A stretch of DNA of 41,881 nucleotides from an uncultured Verrucomicrobiota bacterium (GTDB lineage Bacteria; Verrucomicrobiota; Verrucomicrobiia; Opitutales; Opitutaceae): positions 1-41,881 of the forward strand of contig CAJXQX010000030.1 in the NCBI GenBank assembly GCA_913058185.1, given 5' to 3'. Every line of letters starts with the position of its first letter. Position 1 is the stretch's first letter. This document shows positions 24,849-32,286 of this stretch, piece after piece. The position numbers were made by a program, and so were the translations under genes. Below the pieces are notes generated by a model, which did not search any database, was not told the DNA's origin, and saw only the letters and a list, made by a program, of their open reading frames with translations.

Positions 24849-25488
24849 AGATCTCCTCGTATTCGCGCTGATTAGCAGCAGCGCTTTGACCGGTCTGACT
24901 GCCGCCTCACTCGATGTGACCGCCCAAGACCAAAACGCGAAAACGATCTCAGAACTTGTCGTCTCGCTTACCCCGCTCGACGCCGAGCTACCGCCATTGC
25001 CCACTCCCGGCAGCCTCACTGCGACCGTCGAACAAAAGAACGAAGAATTTGATCCTTATGTGATCGCCGTGCGCACGGGCACCGAAGTGATGTTTCCCAA
25101 TCTCGACGACGTGCAACACCACGTTTACTCGCTGTCTCGACCCGCCAAGTTCGATATCCCTCTGCATGGCGGCAACAAATCGAAGTCGGTCGTCCTAGAT
25201 CAAGCCGGCCTCGTTCCCGTGGGGTGCAATATCCACGACTGGATGCTCTCATATGTGGTGGTCATCGACTCCCCCTGGTTCACCCAAACCTCCGCCGATG
25301 GAGCCGCCGGTCTCAGCGACCTGCCAACCGGCCGCTACAAACTCGAAGCGTGGCACCCGCGTCTACGCAGACCGCACGCACAAGAAATCACGATTTCCGA
25401 CGCCTCGAACTCGGTTAATATCGAGCTTCGCCTGCGGCCTGATCGCCGCATTCGTCGAGCCCCCACTGCCAACGGTAAGGGTTACTGA
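24838..25488 (+). CDS. Cupredoxin-domain protein (annotated in other genomes as methylamine utilization protein)
   Basis: A 216-residue protein from ATG 24838 with a signal peptide (about 1-23). The plastocyanin-like region covers about 75-147 and has a full type-1 copper set: H94/H95 in VQHHVYSLS, Cys130 and His133 in GCNIHDW, and Met136. The C-terminus (LSDLPTGRYKLEAWHPRL, about 159-176) is a transthyretin-like beta sandwich. It is thus a periplasmic blue-copper or copper-binding protein. The family name methylamine utilization is historic; no methylamine dehydrogenase is here. It overlaps the barrel gene and is followed 26 bp later by a membrane cyclase, suggesting a three-gene sensing or redox module (inference). 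Confidence 0.85.
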   Translation: MRFKDLLVFALISSSALTGLTAASLDVTAQDQNAKTISELVVSLTPLDAELPPLPTPGSLTATVEQKNEEFDPYVIAVRTGTEVMFPNLDDVQHHVYSLSRPAKFDIPLHGGNKSKSVVLDQAGLVPVGCNIHDWMLSYVVVIDSPWFTQTSADGAAGLSDLPTGRYKLEAWHPRLRRPHAQEITISDASNSVNIELRLRPDRRIRRAPTANGKGY

Positions 25489-25514
25489 ATCCGCATCCCG
25501 CCGGAGCACTTACC

Positions 25515-27077
25515 ATGATTCAGTTGCGCAGTTTTCGCTCCAAGCTGCTTGCGCTTTCCCTCCTCGCGGTCGCCACGACTCAAATCGCGACTTACTTCAT
25601 CGTTGATGCGGTCAGCCACCGCGAAGCCCGGGCCGAGATCAGCGAAAACCTACGGGTTGCGGCCATCGCATTCCAGCGCGTCACAACCGAGCGTATCAGC
25701 TTAATCGCTACAAGCGCGACCGCCGTCGCCAGCGACTACGCCTATCGTCAGAACTACTTAGAATTCATCGAAGATCCCCAGACGCTGCAGTCCGCCTTTA
25801 CCTCCGCCAGCGCTCGAATCGATGCCGACCTGAACGCGTGGGTCGACCTAGACGGTATCACCGTCACAAGCACCCCCGCGGCCACAGACGAGAACTTCAT
25901 CGAGACCGTTTTCCGCGCCGATGAAAGCGAAGGCGCCCGGGCATTCGGATATGTGGAGATTAATCACGAGCTTTACGTCATCGTCGCGGTGCCCATCCGC
26001 GCACCGAACATCGGCGCATGGTGGATCGTAGGTTCACGGGTCAATCATGCTTTGGCCATAACCCTGCAGGAAATGACCGCGATCGATGTGAGCTTCAGCA
26101 ATACCGATCACGAAATCGTTGCCTCCAGTTTGCCCGCGGCAACCCGCACGTCGCTCGGGCAGTTGATCGCCTCCCTCCCGGCTGACCCCAATCAGATCCA
26201 CACCCTCGACTTAGCTGGGGAATCCAGCTTAGTAAAAGTGCTACCGATGAGCCTCGACTCCGGAGCGACATTTGCGGCGGCGCTGCAATATTCCCTCGAC
26301 GAAAAACTCGAGCCCGCTCGCCGCCTCAGTCGTCTCATTCTCCTTATCACCGCCGGTGGCCTGGCTTTGGCCTGTGTGCTGGGTCTCGGGTTTGCCCGAC
26401 GCCTGAGCAAACCCATCCAAACGTTGGCGGCCCACACTCGGGTCATTACCGCGGGGGACTACGAGACCCGGCTTCACCTGAACCGCATCGACGAATTAGG
26501 CGATCTCGCCAACGCATTTAACGATATGAGCAGCGGCCTAGCCGAACGCGATCAAGTGCGAGATTTGTTGGATAAAAACGTATCCCCCGAAGTGGCCGCT
26601 CAGCTGATGCGCGAGGGCTCTGGACTTGGCGGCGAAGAGCGCGAGGTTACGGTGCTTTTTGCGGATCTTCGTGGATTCACCACGCTGAGCGAAAACATGC
26701 CGCCACGTGACGTGGTGACCCTCCTCAATCGTTACCTCGATTGTATGGCCCAAGCCATCGAAGCCGAAGATGGCGTGATCGATAAATTTATCGGCGACGA
26801 AATTATGGCGCTCTTCGGCGCACCCATCGCGGGTGAAAACTCAGCGCTGCGAGCCATCAAAGCCGAGTTCGCTACCGAGGGGGTTCCCCCACTGGAATTC
26901 GGCATCGGAATCAACACGGCTCCGGTAATCGCCGGAGATATCGGCTCCAGCCGTCGACTCAACTATTCCGTGATCGGCGACGGCGTAAACCTTACGGCCC
27001 GACTCCAATCGCAGACCCGTAACCCAGAATTCGCGCTGGAACTTGAGGCGGACCACTTCCTGTTGGTTCTTCGGTAA
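25515..27077 (+). CDS. Membrane adenylate/guanylate cyclase with extracytoplasmic sensor and HAMP, 3' end lost
   Basis: Starts at ATG 25515, with GGAG 9 bases upstream. Membrane segment about 9-30, a sensor domain about 31-265 (cache-like), second membrane segment about 272-292 (LILLITAGGLALACVLGLGF), HAMP about 293-345, and class III cyclase from about 375: VLFADLRGFTTLSE with the first metal Asp, DKFIGDEIMALFGAP with the second, and RRLNYSVIGDGVNLTARL. The coherent part ends at TRNPEF (27032). The last 14 residues (ALELEADHFLLVLR) are antisense to a sigma gene and not cyclase. The usual 30-50 C-terminal residues are absent. The linker ALRAIKAEFATEGVPP is also about 15 residues shorter than usual, as if the helix with AMQxAL were missing. 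Activity is doubtful. Confidence 0.82.
   Translation: MIQLRSFRSKLLALSLLAVATTQIATYFIVDAVSHREARAEISENLRVAAIAFQRVTTERISLIATSATAVASDYAYRQNYLEFIEDPQTLQSAFTSASARIDADLNAWVDLDGITVTSTPAATDENFIETVFRADESEGARAFGYVEINHELYVIVAVPIRAPNIGAWWIVGSRVNHALAITLQEMTAIDVSFSNTDHEIVASSLPAATRTSLGQLIASLPADPNQIHTLDLAGESSLVKVLPMSLDSGATFAAALQYSLDEKLEPARRLSRLILLITAGGLALACVLGLGFARRLSKPIQTLAAHTRVITAGDYETRLHLNRIDELGDLANAFNDMSSGLAERDQVRDLLDKNVSPEVAAQLMREGSGLGGEEREVTVLFADLRGFTTLSENMPPRDVVTLLNRYLDCMAQAIEAEDGVIDKFIGDEIMALFGAPIAGENSALRAIKAEFATEGVPPLEFGIGINTAPVIAGDIGSSRRLNYSVIGDGVNLTARLQSQTRNPEFALELEADHFLLVLR
27027..27032. other. Junction of two truncated convergent genes at GAATTC
   Basis: To the left the plus strand reads as cyclase up to TRNPEF. 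To the right the minus strand reads as sigma factor up to LKFQREF. Both Glu-Phe pairs are encoded by the same GAATTC, and both proteins lose their family pattern immediately beyond it. The six bases therefore form a breakpoint with microhomology, or an EcoRI join. Confidence 0.75.
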
Positions 27078-27443
27078 TCGATCTATCAGGTCGAGCACGG
27101 CCGCCTGCGTTTCCGCGACTTCCAGGGACTTGCCCGGCCGAGCCTCGGCCGTGCTCACCCGTTCCATTTCGCCGTCGTTGAATGATCTCATCCGCCCCTC
27201 CTTCCGCATAACATCAACCGCGCGATTGCGACAGACGGTGTAGAGCCACTCGACCACGTGGTCCCGCACGGCGTACTCGGGTTGCTGGCATAAGCGCAGG
27301 AACGCGTCCTGCACGACATCTTGCGCTCGGTCGAAATCCCCACCCACCAGGCGGGCGACATAGCGCACCAGCGGTGCCTGATGCTGGCGCATCGCATCCG
27401 CGATCCAATTTTCTGCGTTTTCATGATAATCGGTCTTTTTCAT
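27027..27443 (-). pseudogene. ECF RNA polymerase sigma factor lacking region 4 helix-turn-helix
   Basis: From ATG 27443 the protein has region 2 (HQAPLVRYVARLVGGDFDRA, QDVVQDAFLRLCQQ, VEWLYTVCRNRAVDVMRKEG), a linker, and the start of region 4 (VLDLIDRLPKNQQEVVRLKF, then QREF). The helix-turn-helix that should follow (SYxEIxxVTxxSxxNV in close relatives) is replaced by sequence antisense to the cyclase gene; the frame stays open to 26841 by chance. It could bind core polymerase but not a -35 element. Sigma genes of this type are usually followed by an anti-sigma or target gene, which would have been lost in the same event (inference). Confidence 0.82.
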
Positions 27444-27496
27444 AAGGACCTTCGCAGAATTAAACGGGCGTCATTCGCCCTTCTTAGAAAATAAAC

Positions 27497-28492
27497 CTAT
27501 TCGGGTGGTCTACCCGCCGCCGATTCACACGCATCGTGATAAATCTGGGCAACGATCGCTCCATACATCGGCAGCACAAAGACGAGCCCGATCAACAAGG
27601 CCAACATCCCGGCGAAGCATAAAAGGAAAAGGATAATCCCTAGGCCGAGGATCGTAAAGAAACGGCCCTTGGTGATTCTCCAACTGAATCGGAATGCATT
27701 GATCGCCGAGTCAGCTCGATCAATCGCCGCAATGTGTGAAACGCAAAATCGGACGGCAAGAAACACGACAAATACAAAGGCCACGAAACCCATTGCCGCC
27801 ATGCCAGCCGCTGCTTCGGGAAGGATCTCCGGTGGTTTGCCCGAATTAAGCCCATCCATGGTGAGCCCCATGCCGAGCAGCGGAACCACAAACGCCACCA
27901 CCAACGCCATCGTCGCCACAAATTGGATCAATCCCACGACCGCCAGTTTTCCGTAACAGCGTGAAAAACCAGTGAATACGTCACTAAATTCGACCTCTTC
28001 ACCACGGGCGCGTTTCAAAAACAGCCACACCGCCCCGGCTGTGGTGTGCGGCGCAACCAAGATACCCGCAAAAAGCCCCACCAACGGAAGCATCCCGGCT
28101 ACAAACGAAATAATCGACGCCACCAACACCGTACCCAGCGCCAACCAGAAAAATGATTTATAGTTCTCCCAAGCTCGGGACAGGCAGCCACCGACCGACG
28201 TCGCGAAACCGTTTTGGCGCAGGTTCTCCTCGAATTCATCGATCGACCAGTCCAACTCGGGACCCTCTTCAGATTCGTCCGCGACAGGCGTCACGGGAAT
28301 CGGTGGCGCACTCGCATCTGGCTGTGGCAAGGAATTGGCTGCAGCGACCTCGCTCCATGCCTGCCAGCTAGCAAAACCTTCGCGCCAAACCAACGTCGTT
28401 TCCGAAACGGTGTCGTTCGCTATCAGGTTGGATAATTGTTGATCCGAGATAGGACCAAGTCGTTCACTGCCAACTGCGTAAAACCATTTCAT
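27497..28492 (-). CDS. GYF_2-domain polytopic membrane protein
   Basis: A 331-residue protein from ATG 28492. Residues 1-50 are a GYF_2 domain (WFYAVGSERLGPISDQQL, TLVWREGFASWQAWSEV), a small module thought to bind proline-rich peptides. A Pro/Asp/Glu-rich linker follows. From about 125 on there are several hydrophobic segments (ALGTVLVASIISFVAGML, VVGLIQFVATMALVVAFVV, AAMGFVAFVFVVFLAVRF, LGIILFLLCFAGMLALLIGL). The helical part resembles DUF-type proteins with an amphipathic pattern shared with GlpM/YciC-like membrane proteins. The function is unknown. It is divergent from the oligopeptide-binding lipoprotein gene. Confidence 0.8.
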   Translation of the reverse strand: MKWFYAVGSERLGPISDQQLSNLIANDTVSETTLVWREGFASWQAWSEVAAANSLPQPDASAPPIPVTPVADESEEGPELDWSIDEFEENLRQNGFATSVGGCLSRAWENYKSFFWLALGTVLVASIISFVAGMLPLVGLFAGILVAPHTTAGAVWLFLKRARGEEVEFSDVFTGFSRCYGKLAVVGLIQFVATMALVVAFVVPLLGMGLTMDGLNSGKPPEILPEAAAGMAAMGFVAFVFVVFLAVRFCVSHIAAIDRADSAINAFRFSWRITKGRFFTILGLGIILFLLCFAGMLALLIGLVFVLPMYGAIVAQIYHDACESAAGRPPE

Positions 28493-28602
28493 AATAAATA
28501 AAGGGGCTAGGTTCTGATCACAGCTCGGAGGACACTCTGCCGCAAGGTTCAATACCGCCCCGTGGTTGCCCCAACCATTCTCTTCTGCATTACTCAACCG
28601 TC

Positions 28603-30231
28603 ATGCTATCGCGCTCCGGGTCATTCGTCCTCCTACTCACCGCATCCTTTGCCTTGGTCGGCTGCGGACCACGCACCACGCGCGTCGAACAAGGCAATGC
28701 CGACGGCGTGATGCATATGGCGATCGGCGCCGAACCGCGTGACCTCGATCCACACATGGTATCCGCCTACACCGACATGCAGGTCGTGCTGGCTCTGTTC
28801 GAAGGACTCGTCGCCGTCGATGAACTCACCTCTCGCGCCGTTCCCGCCTGCGCAGAGCGATGGGAGATTTCCGAAGACGGCCTCACTTGGACGTTCTATT
28901 TGCGACCAAATCTAAAATGGTCCGACGGCACCGCCCTCACCGCTCAAACTTTCCGCGACTCCTACCGGCGCGCGTTGGCCCCCGCTCTTGGTTCCGAATA
29001 CGCTTACGTACTCTATCCGATCCGAGGTGCCCCCGCCTTCAATAGTGGAAAGAACAAAGACCCCGCCTCAGTCGGAGTCAGTTCACTCGACGATCAGACT
29101 TTCGTGATCGAGCTCGCCCAACCCACCCCCATGCTCGCCTCGATCCTCACCCTGCCGGTCGCCTTTCCCGCGCCGCTGCATGTGATCGAAGCTCAAGGTG
29201 GATTAACCAGTCGCACCAACCGCTGGACTCGGCCCGAAAACATGGTGGGCAACGGCGCGTTTCGTCTCACTATTTGGGGGCCCCAGAGCCAGATCGCAGT
29301 TGAACGCAATCCGCACTTCCGCGATGCCGCCGCTGTCGGACTCAACGGCATCGTCTTCTATCCCTACGAAAATGCCGTGAGCCAGGAGGCCGCTTTTCGT
29401 TCGGGTCAACTCCACCTCACTTCCGAAGTTCCTTTGACCAAAGTCGCCGCCTACCGACGCGACTCGCCGGAACTGATCCGCGTCGATCCTTTCGTCCTCA
29501 CCGGTTTCATGCGTTTCAACGTCACGCGACCGCCCCTCGGTGATATTCGCGTTCGTCGCGCGCTGGCCATGGCGATCAACCGAGAGGCACTGACTAGCAA
29601 CGTGCTCGTCGGAGGCGAACAACCTGCCAGCCGCCTCACCCCACCGGACACTGCGGGCTACACCGCCCAGGCCACCCTATCCTACAATCCCGACGCAGCC
29701 CGTGCCCTCTTGGCAGAAGCCGGATTCCCGGGAGGTGACGGTTTCCCCAAACTCGAAGTCATGTCCCGCGCCCGCGAGATCAACCAATCGATCCTCGAAG
29801 CCGTGCAACAGATGTGGCGCACCGAACTGGGTGTAAACATCAGCATCGCGATGAAAGAACAACGCGTGTGGCTCAACGACGAAACCAATCTCTCCTACGA
29901 TATCTCCAATGCTCGTTGGATCGGTGACTACGTGGAACCCTACACCTTTCTCGAGTTGTTCCTCTCCTACAGCGGCAACAACAACACCGGCTGGGACAAT
30001 CCAGCATACGACGCATTGATGAACCGAGCAGTCGCTATCAGCGATGAAGCGGAACGCTACGCACTCTACCAACAGGCGGAAACCATCCTGCTCGAACACG
30101 CCCCCATCGCGCCCATCTATCACGGCACCCAAGCCTATCTCATGCGTCCCGAAGTCCAGGGTTGGCCACCCGCCCTGCTCGGATTTCACCGTTATCAATT
30201 TGTCCGCCTGTCTTTACCCGAGACACCCTGA
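28603..30231 (+). CDS. Oligopeptide ABC transporter substrate-binding lipoprotein (OppA/SBP_bac_5)
   Basis: A 542-residue protein with a lipoprotein signal peptide and lipobox ALVGC near residue 21. GAEPRDLDPHMVSAYTDM, VVLALFEGLVAVDE, WEISEDGLTWTFYLRPNLKW and VRRALAMAINREAL are characteristic blocks of the SBP_bac_5 family, and RYALYQQAETILLEHAPIAP is typical near the C-terminus. It would bind peptides at the outer face of the inner membrane and hand them to an Opp/Dpp permease. No permease or ATPase genes follow in this window, so it is an orphan binding protein that must share a transporter encoded elsewhere. Confidence 0.92.
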   Translation: MLSRSGSFVLLLTASFALVGCGPRTTRVEQGNADGVMHMAIGAEPRDLDPHMVSAYTDMQVVLALFEGLVAVDELTSRAVPACAERWEISEDGLTWTFYLRPNLKWSDGTALTAQTFRDSYRRALAPALGSEYAYVLYPIRGAPAFNSGKNKDPASVGVSSLDDQTFVIELAQPTPMLASILTLPVAFPAPLHVIEAQGGLTSRTNRWTRPENMVGNGAFRLTIWGPQSQIAVERNPHFRDAAAVGLNGIVFYPYENAVSQEAAFRSGQLHLTSEVPLTKVAAYRRDSPELIRVDPFVLTGFMRFNVTRPPLGDIRVRRALAMAINREALTSNVLVGGEQPASRLTPPDTAGYTAQATLSYNPDAARALLAEAGFPGGDGFPKLEVMSRAREINQSILEAVQQMWRTELGVNISIAMKEQRVWLNDETNLSYDISNARWIGDYVEPYTFLELFLSYSGNNNTGWDNPAYDALMNRAVAISDEAERYALYQQAETILLEHAPIAPIYHGTQAYLMRPEVQGWPPALLGFHRYQFVRLSLPETP

Positions 30232-30311
30232 ATCGATCCGAATTAAAGCGCATGCGACCAGCACCATAATTGGATACAGATGGGACCTGAAAAATCTCGA
30301 AACCTAACTGT

Positions 30312-30785
30312 ATGAACCTTCTTCGCCTCATCACGCTGGTCCTCGCCCTAGGACTCGGTGCCTCGTCTGCTTTCGCCGAACTGGAACTCGTGCGGATATG
30401 GCCCGGCTATCGAGATGCCGCCAGTTTTACTTCTGCGAGCGAATACTTCCAAGGCCCGGCCGCGAAATCCAATCAACTCGCTCATCGGACCCAACCCGAA
30501 GCCCGCGAGGGTTACTACTGGCTCGTCCGGGCCAAGTCTCCGGTCGCGATCTCCGCTGCAAAAATACGTCTCGAAGTCACGCGTACCGATTCGACCGAAC
30601 CCTCGGTATACGAATTCGACGCCGATCTCGCTTCTGGTAGTCACGCCATCCCGGTCGGCCTTACCGGTTCCGATTGGGTCGATGCCACCGAAGCCCCCGT
30701 CGCCTGGCGGCTCACCATATTTTCCCATGAAGGCTCAACCCTCGCCACCAAAAGCAGTTTCCTCTGGCAAGAGACCACCGACTAA
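30312..30785 (+). CDS. Secreted protein of unknown function
   Basis: A 157-residue protein with a clear signal peptide (LRLITLVLALGLGASSAFA, cleavage after residue 22). The mature part is probably all beta (LELVRIWPGYRDAASFTSAS, EGYYWLVRAKS, VAWRLTIFSHEGS). I do not recognise a family. It lies 80 bp behind the binding-protein gene and 52 bp before the DNA glycosylase gene on the same strand. Confidence 0.75.
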   Translation: MNLLRLITLVLALGLGASSAFAELELVRIWPGYRDAASFTSASEYFQGPAAKSNQLAHRTQPEAREGYYWLVRAKSPVAISAAKIRLEVTRTDSTEPSVYEFDADLASGSHAIPVGLTGSDWVDATEAPVAWRLTIFSHEGSTLATKSSFLWQETTD

Positions 30786-30837
30786 ACGGAATGCCTGACT
30801 TCCCCACCGACACCGCTCCCGTTGAAGCTGCAATCGT

Positions 30838-31830
30838 ATGAGTGATTCATCCGGGCCGTGGCGTCCGTTGGAAATCAACGTCCGCTTTACCGCCGAATCG
30901 CTGGCTGAGCTTCTGGACGGTGGCCAAGCATTCCGCTGGAATCGCCAACCCGACGGAGTATGGCGCGGACAATGGGCCAATCACGTGGTCGAGCTTTCGC
31001 TCGTGGGTCCGACGTCATTGCAGTGGAGGCCGATCACTCCCGATACCCTCACCTCAGCGGCAACGCTCCAACGCTACCTTCGCCTCGATGATGAACAACA
31101 CGATCTCCACCTCGACGTGTTACCCTGGCGCAGCGACGCCCATTTAAGGAAATGTATCACCGCATTCCCGGGACTGAGAATCCTGCGCCAACCCTTCGGC
31201 GAAACCCTTCTCGGATTCCTCTGCAGCGCCACGAAACAGATCGTGCAGATAAAACAAATGCAGGCGCTCCTGGCCGAACGCCACGGTAGCCTCACCGCCC
31301 TCAACTGTCATATTACACGTGACAAACCAGCCCACCCGCCACTATCACCTCCTCCAAATACCGACCCTAACTGTCATATCACAAGTGAAAATAGAATCTA
31401 TAGCACTGGTGATAAAGTGTTTATAATGCCTACTTGGCGGCAAATTGCAGAGCTTTCGGAGGAACAGCTGCGTGCGTGCCAACTAGGATTCCGGGCGCGC
31501 TACATCAAGGGCACGGCGGACTACATAAAGGCTCATCCGGGATGGTTGGAGCAGACGGCTGAGCTGCCTTATGCGGAAGCCAGGACCGCACTATGCGTGC
31601 TGCCTGGCGTCGGTGAAAAGATCGCCGATTGCGTCTCCCTTTTCGGACTTGGTCACCCGCAAGCGTTTCCGGTGGACACCTGGATGATCAAATCCATGGC
31701 CCGCCGTTACGGTTTGGACGGTTGGACGCCGACTCAAGTCGCCCACTTCGGACGCGTTCACTTCGGACCGAGTGCGGGACTGGCCCAGCAATACCTGTTT
31801 GCTTGGGAACGCGCCCACGGAGGGCGCTGA
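30838..31830 (+). CDS. OGG1-like 8-oxoguanine DNA glycosylase / AP lyase with in-frame insertion
   Basis: A 330-residue protein. The N-terminal OGG_N-like domain (FTAESLAELLDGGQAFRWN, residues about 16-35) is followed by the HhH-GPD domain. The hairpin is LPGVGEKIADC with the catalytic Lys261 (OGG1 K249), and the catalytic Asp280 is in PVDTWMIK (OGG1 D268). It removes oxidised guanine and cuts the strand. Between KQMQALLAERHGSLTAL and PTWRQIAELSEEQL there are about 40 extra residues (about 156-196) containing NCHITRD and NCHITSE, encoded by a repeat-bearing DNA insert. The insert lies between helices, where it may be tolerated. The frame is open throughout. Confidence 0.88.
   Translation: MSDSSGPWRPLEINVRFTAESLAELLDGGQAFRWNRQPDGVWRGQWANHVVELSLVGPTSLQWRPITPDTLTSAATLQRYLRLDDEQHDLHLDVLPWRSDAHLRKCITAFPGLRILRQPFGETLLGFLCSATKQIVQIKQMQALLAERHGSLTALNCHITRDKPAHPPLSPPPNTDPNCHITSENRIYSTGDKVFIMPTWRQIAELSEEQLRACQLGFRARYIKGTADYIKAHPGWLEQTAELPYAEARTALCVLPGVGEKIADCVSLFGLGHPQAFPVDTWMIKSMARRYGLDGWTPTQVAHFGRVHFGPSAGLAQQYLFAWERAHGGR
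31303..31424 (+). repeat. In-frame palindromic repeat insertion inside the DNA glycosylase gene
   Basis: Two copies of AACTGTCATATYACAMGTGA lie at 31303-31322 and 31369-31388 (two differences). The second copy forms a 10-bp inverted repeat with one mismatch: ATCACAAGTG (31378-31387) against CACTGGTGAT (31404-31413). The stretch is visibly richer in A and T than the gene around it. The outer borders are estimates from where the protein family pattern resumes. Confidence 0.72.
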
Positions 31831-31844
31831 CCCAAACAGTGCGT

Positions 31845-32234
31845 TTACTTTGCGCGTTGGATCAACTCGACCTCGTAGCCTTCGGGGGCGTCGAAGAAGG
31901 CGATTATTGAACCGCTACCAGATTCGGTAGGACCATCACTAAGCTCGTAACCTTTGGCAGCGGCTTCGGCCGCAAATGCCTTCAGGTCTTCCACCTGAAA
32001 AGCGAGGTGCATCAAGTCTTCCTGCACTTCCACGGAGGGAGCGCCATCTGGCATTTGGCAGATCTCAATTTCCTCTTCGCTGTTAGAGGTGGCGAGAAAC
32101 ACCAACTGGGCTCCGCGGGGCGAGGTATGGCGACGGGTCTCAGTAAGACCGAGTGCTTCGGTGTAGAACTTCACAGTCGCATCGATATCGTTCACTCGCA
32201 TGCGCGTGTGGAGGAGCTTGGTAACAGTAGCCAT
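31845..32234 (-). CDS. Glyoxalase I (lactoylglutathione lyase)-like protein
   Basis: A 129-residue vicinal-oxygen-chelate protein. LLHTRMRVNDIDATVKFYTE at the N-terminus, EIEICQ, DLMHLAFQVED and PEGYEVELIQ supply the four metal positions His-Glu-His-Glu known from E. coli GloA. Length fits GloA (about 135). It would detoxify methylglyoxal with glutathione or another thiol. It lies 52 bp behind the VWA gene on the same strand and may be the last gene of that long transcript, or separate. Confidence 0.88.
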   Translation of the reverse strand: MATVTKLLHTRMRVNDIDATVKFYTEALGLTETRRHTSPRGAQLVFLATSNSEEEIEICQMPDGAPSVEVQEDLMHLAFQVEDLKAFAAEAAAKGYELSDGPTESGSGSIIAFFDAPEGYEVELIQRAK

Positions 32235-32286
32235 AAGCCATCAGGGTAGCTCACGGTCACGCAATCCGCCAACGAAAATTTCGATT

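Noticed and set aside
24838-25488. Methylamine utilisation locus
   Set aside because: Only the cupredoxin-like protein is present; no methylamine dehydrogenase subunits or maturation genes accompany it.
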